DNA of 5,307 nt from Leptolyngbyaceae cyanobacterium SM1_3_5 (GTDB lineage: Bacteria; Cyanobacteriota; Cyanobacteriia; Elainellales; Elainellaceae). Location: the NCBI GenBank assembly GCA_012031475.1, contig JAAUTJ010000394.1, positions 1 through 5,307 of the forward strand, read 5' to 3'. How positions within the stretch are numbered: position 1 is the stretch's first letter; every line of letters starts with the position of its first letter. The notes under the pieces were generated by a model. That model was given only the letters and a program-made list of their open reading frames with translations, did not search any database and was not told where the DNA came from. Shown here one piece after another: positions 1-4,021 of this stretch. The position numbers and the translations under genes are program-made.

Positions 1-5
1 CTCCT

Positions 6-46
6 TAAAAATTGCCCCCGCTTCTGGTACTTCAGAGCGGGGGGCA
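6..46 (-). terminator. Strong Rho-independent terminator, minus strand
   Basis: Positions 13-26 pair with 33-46 to form a GC-rich stem of about 13 bp. It has a 6-nt loop and two single-base bulges (T22 and one of the six Gs at 39-44). Read on the minus strand, the stem is followed directly by AATTTTTAA (complement of 13-5), the U-tract expected of an intrinsic terminator. On the plus strand no T-run follows the stem, so termination is directional. It would end transcripts entering from the right: read-through from the methyltransferase gene (stop at 407), or a separate RNA starting near 331. The hairpin and T-run are seen directly; function is inferred. Confidence 0.8.
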
Positions 47-331
47 GGCAGCTTCGGGCGACTGGTTTGCCTATGTGGGTGTAGTCAGCCTACACCTTCC
101 GCTCTGGGTTGATCGATCGCTCTCTTGGGCGGCTCTTAACCGCAGGGCGATCGTGCTAATTGAAAGATTGGGCATGGAAAAGCGACGCCCTTTACTCACG
201 ACAAACAGCGTCGGTAAATACCAACCCGTGAGGGGCTGGCTTGGCCGATCGCTGTCGCAGAAGTGGGAGGGGATGCGTGTCATTAGAAGGTGAAACTCTT
301 GAAGGCGAGAACCTTTTCAAAATTAGTCTTG
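6..331 (-). ncRNA. Candidate structured RNA or long structured 3' UTR, unidentified
   Basis: About 400 bases without a convincing gene separate the methyltransferase stop from the window edge. On the minus strand the stretch has a promoter-like element (-35 TGGACA, 17-bp spacer, -10 TAGTAT) giving a predicted start near 331, and it ends in the terminator at 6-46. Between them are a perfect 7-bp hairpin with a 5-nt loop (78-84 with 90-96), a short GCGG/CCGC hairpin (129-132 with 140-143), and two interleaved 6-bp stems (183-188 with 208-213; 195-200 with 227-232). I do not recognise RNase P RNA, tmRNA, 6S or SRP RNA in it. Alternatives are a structured 3' UTR of the methyltransferase mRNA or the eroded end of a mobile element. 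The structural parts are seen; an independent RNA gene is an inference. Confidence 0.35.
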
Positions 332-337
332 TTTACG

Positions 338-356
338 ATACTACACGCTGTAGTAT
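338..356. repeat. Perfect 8-bp inverted repeat with 3-nt loop
   Basis: ATACTACA (338-345) and TGTAGTAT (349-356) are exact reverse complements separated by CGC. The element lies 50 bases beyond the methyltransferase stop and covers the proposed -10 box. It is followed by no immediate T-run on either strand, so it does not look like a terminator. It could be an operator or a short RNA hairpin. Confidence 0.7.
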
Positions 357-366
357 TGCCTGTCCA
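338..366 (-). promoter_or_regulatory. Possible sigma70-type promoter with a palindrome over the -10
   Basis: On the minus strand, TGGACA (366-361; five of six matches to TTGACA) stands exactly 17 bp before TAGTAT (343-338; four of six matches to TATAAT). The -10 box forms one arm of the perfect 8-bp inverted repeat at 338-356. This would start an RNA near 331, just after the methyltransferase stop codon. Chance promoter-like matches are common in AT-rich spacers, so confidence is limited. Confidence 0.35.
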
Positions 367-406
367 GTCTTTTTGCAATTTTATTTTTCAAGATTTCGAT
401 CGAGAT

Positions 407-1357
407 TCAGGGTTGGCTGTTGCGTTCCCAGAAGACCCGATCGCGCCAGCCCTGAATCTGTCGATGCTCTACAGCCATTTCGAGCCGCTTTTCGGCAAGG
501 CAGGCGTAATATTCTTCAATTTCAATACCGACAAAGTGGCGATCGAGCTTTTTTGCCACAACTGAAGTCGTTCCCGATCCGAGGAATGGATCGAGGACAA
601 CGCCTGCGATCGGACAGCTTGCCAGAATGATTTTTGCCAGCAGCTTTTCCGGCTTCTGAGTCGGATGATTCGTATTTTCGGGCATCGACCAGAACGGCAC
701 GGTGAGGTCTGTCCACAGGTTTGAGGCGGAAGTGAGGCGGAAGTTGCCGCGATCGCTGCGCTGCCAGTCTTTCGGAGTGCCTTCTGCATCCGTGTAGGGC
801 GCACGAACCCGACGGCAGAGGCGAACCGCTTCAGCATCAAAATCGTAATCTTGGGAAACCGTGCAAAACCAAATATCTTCAGCACAGTTCTTCCAGTTCG
901 ATCGCGCACCCCGCCCTTTTTCGCGCTCCCAGGTAATCCGGTTGCGAACCAAAAAATAGCGGCTGGCAACTTCATACAGCGCAGAAGAAGATTGCCAGTC
1001 GCCGCACAGATAAATCGAGGCCGTTGGCTTCAAGCAGGGCACAAGACGCGACAGCCAAGAATCAACCCAGTCCGCGTACTCGGAGAGCGATCGCTTCTTC
1101 ACCTGCTGCTGATGAAAAAGCTTATTCAGGTTGTAAGGCGGATCGAGAAACAGCAGATCGACAAAGTTTCTGGGCAGTCGATCGAGAACGGTAAATAAAT
1201 CCTGACAGATCGTGCGATCGAGCAGGTCTTCGACTGGTGTGGGTCGATCGAGGTGGAGGAGTCGCGATCGATAGTGCTGCCGCTCAGCCTCGGTTAGCTG
1301 GATAGTGCGATTGTGGGGAGCCAGTGCTTTGGGTGGTTCTGACTCCTCGTGTGTCAC
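407..1357 (-). CDS. Beta-class amino DNA methyltransferase, apparently solitary
   Basis: A 316-residue S-adenosylmethionine-dependent methyltransferase that should modify the exocyclic amino group of adenine or cytosine in a specific DNA site. Catalytic motif IV, DPPYNLNK, is at residues 72-79. A motif X-like HPTQKPEKLL is at 231-240, and the SAM-binding motif I DPFLGSGTT at 256-264 is followed by GIEIEEYY (277-284). With the catalytic motif near the N-terminus and the SAM motif near the C-terminus, this is the beta class. The likely target recognition region is roughly residues 130-230. DPPY is more usual for N6-adenine enzymes than for N4-cytosine ones (SPPY), but that does not settle it. 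The start is GTG at 1357, supported by GAGGA (1369-1365) 7 bases upstream, within the usp coding sequence; the two genes share the four bases GTGA. No restriction gene is adjacent, so in this window it is an orphan enzyme like the known cyanobacterial solitary Dmt methylases. Its recognition site cannot be read from sequence. Confidence 0.93.
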   Translation of the reverse strand: MTHEESEPPKALAPHNRTIQLTEAERQHYRSRLLHLDRPTPVEDLLDRTICQDLFTVLDRLPRNFVDLLFLDPPYNLNKLFHQQQVKKRSLSEYADWVDSWLSRLVPCLKPTASIYLCGDWQSSSALYEVASRYFLVRNRITWEREKGRGARSNWKNCAEDIWFCTVSQDYDFDAEAVRLCRRVRAPYTDAEGTPKDWQRSDRGNFRLTSASNLWTDLTVPFWSMPENTNHPTQKPEKLLAKIILASCPIAGVVLDPFLGSGTTSVVAKKLDRHFVGIEIEEYYACLAEKRLEMAVEHRQIQGWRDRVFWERNSQP

Positions 1358-2202
1358 GCTTCGTTCCTCACCAGCATGACCGGACAGTTGGCATAGACGC
1401 GCACGTAGTCGGAAAGGGATTGTCCGAGCAGGCGATCGAGATCCGGCAGTCCTCTGGCGACAGTCGGACGGCGTTCAGGTGAACCGAGCATCAGCAGATC
1501 GACATTCATTTCTTCAGCGACCTGACAGATGCGCTCACCGGGTTTTCCGGTCGGAGCGATGCATTTATAGCGGATGCCTTGTTTTTTGGCTTCGGTCGCG
1601 GCGGGAATCAGAACGGGATCTTGGTTGGGATCGGCGGGAATTTCTCCGGCTTTTTGCTTCATTTCGGGGTTGGTGTGAACCAAAATCAGTTCGCCGCCTT
1701 TGATGTCGCGCAGGAAAGCGATCGCGGACTTGAGCGCCTGCTGTGCTGAACTGGAGTTGTCCATCGCCACCATGATGCGATTGATTTTTTTGACGTAAAT
1801 GTCATCTTTTACCAGCAGCATTGGGCGCGAGGCAAGCTGGAAAACATATTGGCTGACGGAGTTTTCCAAAATTGACTGGAGGCGCTTCAAGCCGCGTGAA
1901 CCCATGATGATCAGGTCGGCGTCAATTTCTTCGGCCACGCGGCAGACGATATCTTTGGGATCGCCTTCGCGCAGCATCGCGGTCGATCGATTCGGATCGA
2001 GTGCCAGGGTCTGAATTGCGGTTGCCATAATCTTGCCGCCTTCTTCGAGTTTCTGCGCCATTGCGGTGGCCGAAATCTGCGATGGAACAACATGCAAGAT
2101 CGTGACGTGGGCTTGAGAAATGGAGGGAATTTCCATTAGCGCTTTGAGCATCTGCTCGGCTTGTCCGGCTCCGGCAACGGCAACCAAAATTTTTTCTATC
2201 AT
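1354..2202 (-). CDS. Tandem universal stress protein (two Usp domains)
   Basis: A soluble cytoplasmic 282-residue protein made of two UspA-type domains, roughly residues 1-133 and 140-280. Each begins with the typical first strand (KILVAVAG; NRIMVAMDN) and ends with the last strand (RPMLLVKD; CPVMLVRN). In domain 1 the nucleotide-binding pattern G-x2-G-x9-G-S appears as G101, G104 and N114-S115, so the third glycine is replaced by asparagine. In domain 2 the ending GQS (260-262) is kept, but the spacing from G240 is altered and a proline/arginine-rich insert follows. Nucleotide binding is therefore uncertain in both. The family contributes to stress survival, often by sensing ATP; the specific role here is unknown. 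The ATG at 2202 has GAGG (2211-2208) 5 bases upstream. It is the first gene of an operon with the methyltransferase, which it overlaps by 4 bases, and it follows a structured leader of about 140 nt. Confidence 0.93.
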   Translation of the reverse strand: MIEKILVAVAGAGQAEQMLKALMEIPSISQAHVTILHVVPSQISATAMAQKLEEGGKIMATAIQTLALDPNRSTAMLREGDPKDIVCRVAEEIDADLIIMGSRGLKRLQSILENSVSQYVFQLASRPMLLVKDDIYVKKINRIMVAMDNSSSAQQALKSAIAFLRDIKGGELILVHTNPEMKQKAGEIPADPNQDPVLIPAATEAKKQGIRYKCIAPTGKPGERICQVAEEMNVDLLMLGSPERRPTVARGLPDLDRLLGQSLSDYVRVYANCPVMLVRNEA

Positions 2203-2253
2203 CTTTGCCTCACTGCTTTTCTGGGCATCCGCGATCGATGTTAAAAATCAAGT

Positions 2254-2330
2254 TTTGGGACGATCGCCCAAACAAAACTGCAACTGTTGTTCATGATTCT
2301 TTATCTAACCACTTCAACAATTGCAGTTTT
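2254..2330 (-). promoter_or_regulatory. Structured 5' leader of usp: two consecutive hairpins
   Basis: The outer hairpin pairs 2330-2315 with 2289-2274 around a 25-nt loop. Fifteen of 16 positions are Watson-Crick; in minus-strand RNA the sixteenth is a G-U wobble, whereas in plus-strand RNA it is a C-A mismatch. The second hairpin pairs TTTGGG (2272-2267 on the minus strand) with CCCAAA (2259-2254) around a 7-nt loop containing CGATCG. Both lie between the predicted start (about 2346) and the usp RBS. Roles could include control of transcript stability, or translation, or protein binding to the DNA palindrome. I recognise no known riboswitch class. Confidence 0.5.
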
Positions 2331-2352
2331 CAATCAATCCTTACACTGAGAA

Positions 2353-2358
2353 ATTATA
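2353..2358 (-). promoter_or_regulatory. Consensus -10 box (TATAAT) for usp
   Basis: The minus strand reads TATAAT at 2358-2353, a perfect -10 hexamer. The hexamer 17 bp upstream (CCGATC) does not resemble a -35, so this would be a -35-independent or activator-dependent promoter. The predicted start is near 2346, giving a 5' UTR of about 144 nt that enters the 16-bp hairpin at 2330 almost at once. The hexamer is seen; promoter use is inferred. Confidence 0.5.
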
Positions 2359-2525
2359 CGTTGAATTTGCGAGTCGATCGGCAGCTTCAAGATTCGTTTT
2401 CGGCGCAGAATCGTTCGCAAAAGTTAATGGATAGAATAAACTGAGAAACAGCGGATTTGTTTCTGAAGAAATATGAATTTGTTTGTGCAAAAATTAATCT
2501 AGTCAGCTTGAGATCTATTTAGTCT

Positions 2526-2530
2526 GGAGG
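2526..2530 (+). promoter_or_regulatory. RBS GGAGG fixing the thioesterase start
   Basis: GGAGG lies 8 bases before the ATG at 2539, a standard Shine-Dalgarno placement. This supports that ATG rather than an internal start. Confidence 0.8.
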
Positions 2531-2538
2531 CGCGATCG

Positions 2539-3027
2539 ATGCAACCCCAACTTCCCCCCACTGATGCCATTCAAAATCTGCCTCAACTGCTGAGCGAATC
2601 TTGGTTTGAATATCCGATTCGCGCTCAGCCGCACCATACGGACTATGCGGGAATTGTGTGGCACGGCACGTATGTCGCCTGGATGGAAGAGGCGCGGGTG
2701 GAATGTTTGCGATCGATCGGCGTCAGCTTTGCAGATCTGGTGGCGATCGGCTGCGATCTGCCTGTTGTGGACTTGTCGATTCGCTATCACCGCCAGATTC
2801 AGATGGGCATGGCCGCTGTGGTGAAGACACGGATGACGCAAAGCGAAGGGGTGCGAATTGTTTGGGACTATCAGATTCAGTCGCCCGATGCTCAAGAGCT
2901 TTACATCACGGCGCAGGTGACTCTGGTGGCGATCGATCGCGAGAAGGGAAAGATTATGCGGCAGTTGCCACCCACTGTGAAGGACGCGCTGGCGCGGTTG
3001 GCGGGAGTAGGAGGCGATCGAGGTTAG
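2539..3027 (+). CDS. 4HBT-family (hotdog fold) acyl-CoA thioesterase
   Basis: A 162-residue single-domain hotdog protein of the 4-hydroxybenzoyl-CoA thioesterase family, which hydrolyses acyl- or aroyl-CoA thioesters in the cytoplasm. The signature HTDYAGIV is at residues 33-40, with the aspartate (D35) expected at the active site of this family. It continues through WHGTYVAWMEEAR (41-53) into the central hotdog helix, then the strands around DLSIRYH (78-84) and VWDYQI (108-113). Length is slightly above the usual 130-150 because of an N-terminal extension of about 20 residues. Cyanobacteria use a family member (Slr0204 type) as DHNA-CoA thioesterase in phylloquinone synthesis, but this protein looks more like the general YbgC/FadM-like acyl-CoA branch, so the substrate is left open. 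It is transcribed away from usp and towards the small membrane gene, and appears monocistronic. I see no clear terminator after its stop. Confidence 0.88.
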   Translation: MQPQLPPTDAIQNLPQLLSESWFEYPIRAQPHHTDYAGIVWHGTYVAWMEEARVECLRSIGVSFADLVAIGCDLPVVDLSIRYHRQIQMGMAAVVKTRMTQSEGVRIVWDYQIQSPDAQELYITAQVTLVAIDREKGKIMRQLPPTVKDALARLAGVGGDRG

Positions 3028-3061
3028 ATCGGTTTTCTCGGTGATTTTGGAAAGCAGGTGG

Positions 3062-3105
3062 CCGACACCCGACACCCGACACCCGACACCCGACACCCGA
3101 CACCC
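3062..3105. repeat. Tandem heptamer array (STRR-like), six perfect copies
   Basis: CCGACAC is repeated six times without error from 3062 to 3103, followed by a partial CC. The complement unit is GTGTCGG. Short tandem heptamers of this kind (STRR) are known in cyanobacterial intergenic DNA. It lies between the convergent thioesterase and small membrane genes, starting 35 bases after one stop codon and ending 3 bases from the other. Unit length and the lack of spacers exclude a CRISPR array. Confidence 0.95.
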
Positions 3106-3107
3106 AA

Positions 3108-3314
3108 TTACCATCCGATCGCATTTCGCAAACTCTGCCACAGGCCGTTCACAGCTTGCCAGAGGTCGCCTGTGCCGATGCCGAGGATTTGCAGGATGAG
3201 GACGATCGCGGCGATCATAATTGCGGTTCCGATCGCGGCTCTGACGACTTTGACGAGGAAGGAAAAGACGATCGCGGTGATGACGATCGCGCCGAGGAGC
3301 AATACCAGTTCCAT
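3108..3314 (-). CDS. Small two-helix membrane protein, function unknown
   Basis: A 68-residue hydrophobic protein. Residues about 2-20 (ELVLLLGAIVITAIVFSFL) and about 26-45 (rich in A, I, L and M) look like two transmembrane helices separated by a short basic loop (VKVVRAA), which suggests that loop faces the cytoplasm. The C-terminal 20 residues (DLWQAVNGLWQSLRNAIGW) could form an amphipathic, tryptophan-containing helix at the membrane surface. I do not recognise a named family. The ATG at 3314 is preferred over the GTG at 3317 because AGGTGA (3326-3321) then sits 6 bases upstream rather than 3. The ATG shares its A with the TGA of the preceding gene (TGATG), which implies translational coupling. 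The gene converges on the thioesterase across the heptamer array. Confidence 0.75.
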   Translation of the reverse strand: MELVLLLGAIVITAIVFSFLVKVVRAAIGTAIMIAAIVLILQILGIGTGDLWQAVNGLWQSLRNAIGW

Positions 3315-3967
3315 CACGAATCACCTGTCGAAAAGTTCAGCTTGCGGATCGCTTTGAGGACTTGAAGTAGCTGTAAAAGATCGTCTAATTCAAGCAAATT
3401 CAGCAGCGGCATTAGTCGATAGATCGCAGGATTTCCAGCTTGAACCTGAATAAATTGATAGTTTAACCCGTTTGTTGCCAGTCCCCAAACTGAAGATTGA
3501 GGCTCAAGGCTTTTGTGAGTGTAAGTAAGCAGTTGCGGTAAGCCTGCCCATACGTTTGACAGTCCTTCTTTGGCTTCAATCACAAGAATCCAAAAGGGCG
3601 AAGCGCTTCTTTCAGCAGCACTTACTGCCAAAATATCCATTCGCCCTGTTACTCGTGTATCTTCACTTTCGAGGCGAATTTCGTCGATTCCTTCCTCAAT
3701 GCTGAGCCGAATCGGAGGACGATAAAATCCAGCCAGCCGCAAAAGTGGAAAAACGGTCAGCGCTTTAACAATGCCTTCCGACATTTTTCCAGCATCAATG
3801 TAGGGCTGAAAATCATCGCGGATACAAATCAATTCCTGCTGTTCTGCTTCAGTTAGCGATTCCAAAGACAATTCAGATGCAAATATTCCGCCTGTTTGCC
3901 TTTGAAAATTCAGCAGCCGATGCACATCTGCAAGCGTTAGATTTCGAGCATTGAGTGTGGTTGTCAT
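3314..3967 (-). CDS. PD-(D/E)XK nuclease-fold protein, type I restriction subunit R N-terminal-like
   Basis: A 217-residue protein with the catalytic pattern of the PD-(D/E)XK fold: D111 in GRMDILAV, then E131-A-K133 in WILVIEAKEG. A glutamine in QLLTYTH (Q145) resembles the supporting QxxxY motif. It matches the short proteins often annotated in cyanobacteria as 'restriction endonuclease subunit R', which resemble only the nuclease domain of HsdR. No helicase part, HsdM or HsdS is present, so it is not a complete type I system. The N-terminal segment (MTTTLNARNLTLADV) looks like the normal family start. The ATG at 3967 is chosen on that basis, although neither it nor an in-frame TTG at 3991 has a clear RBS. 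The stop overlaps the next gene's ATG (TGATG). It lies 54 bases after the P5C dehydrogenase stop on the same strand, so co-transcription is possible. Real substrate and role are unknown. Confidence 0.8.
   Translation of the reverse strand: MTTTLNARNLTLADVHRLLNFQRQTGGIFASELSLESLTEAEQQELICIRDDFQPYIDAGKMSEGIVKALTVFPLLRLAGFYRPPIRLSIEEGIDEIRLESEDTRVTGRMDILAVSAAERSASPFWILVIEAKEGLSNVWAGLPQLLTYTHKSLEPQSSVWGLATNGLNYQFIQVQAGNPAIYRLMPLLNLLELDDLLQLLQVLKAIRKLNFSTGDS
3321..3326 (-). promoter_or_regulatory. RBS AGGTGA deciding the small membrane protein start
   Basis: Read on the minus strand, AGGTGA lies 6 bases before the ATG at 3314 and only 3 before the GTG at 3317, so it favours the ATG. It is embedded in the last codons of the nuclease-fold gene. 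Confidence 0.65.
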
Positions 3968-4021
3968 GGCGAATTCGATCGAATCTAACAATTCTAATCT
4001 TGAGGCAGGTCGCCCCCGCCC

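Larger units (their letters stand above)
2203..2538. other. Divergent intergenic region between usp and the thioesterase gene
   Basis: This 336-base AT-rich spacer holds the control regions of both divergent genes. The left half contains two hairpins (2254-2272 and 2274-2330) and a minus-strand TATAAT (2358-2353). The right half shows no strong plus-strand promoter. TAGAAT at 2432-2437 is a possible -10 box, with no good -35 at the expected distance. I see no credible full-length gene; plus-strand reading at 2205-2444 has no RBS and no recognisable protein features. Confidence 0.7.

Noticed and set aside
71..283. Minus-strand 70-residue reading downstream of the methyltransferase
   Set aside because: ATG at 283 lacks an RBS, the protein has no recognisable features, and the region is better explained by RNA structure. 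It cannot be fully excluded.
12..293. Plus-strand reading of 93 residues over the left spacer
   Set aside because: TTG start with no RBS, covers the terminator hairpin and all the stems, and shows no recognisable domain.
241..630. Plus-strand frames at 241-630 and 290-565
   Set aside because: They run antisense into the well-supported methyltransferase C-terminus and have no family features.
2254..2272. TTTGGG/CCCAAA hairpin as an attenuator terminator of usp
   Set aside because: The stem is only 6 bp and on the minus strand is followed by ACTTGATTTTTAA, so the T-run is not adjacent to the stem.
2205..2444. Plus-strand 79-residue reading in the usp/thioesterase spacer
   Set aside because: Overlaps the usp leader hairpins, has no RBS, and the amino acid composition looks random.
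3062..3105. Heptamer array as a CRISPR
   Set aside because: 7-bp units with no spacers and no cas genes; it is a tandem microsatellite-like repeat.
2515..3324. Long minus-strand frame (269 residues) opposite the thioesterase
   Set aside because: Antisense to the thioesterase, rich in His/Arg/Asp from translated GATCG and heptamer repeats; a shadow frame.
3058..3357. Plus-strand frame with repeated TRHPTPD
   Set aside because: The repeat is simply the translated CCGACAC heptamer array; such spurious frames are common where the repeat occurs.
3314..3967. Complete restriction-modification system formed with the methyltransferase
   Set aside because: The genes are about 2 kb apart, separated by an oppositely oriented gene, in different operons, and the nuclease-fold protein lacks HsdR helicase domains and partner subunits.
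3973..3984. 12-bp palindrome ATTCGATCGAAT just upstream of the nuclease-fold gene as an operator
   Set aside because: It is centred on the CGATCG core that is everywhere in this genome, so palindromy here is weak evidence of a regulatory site.
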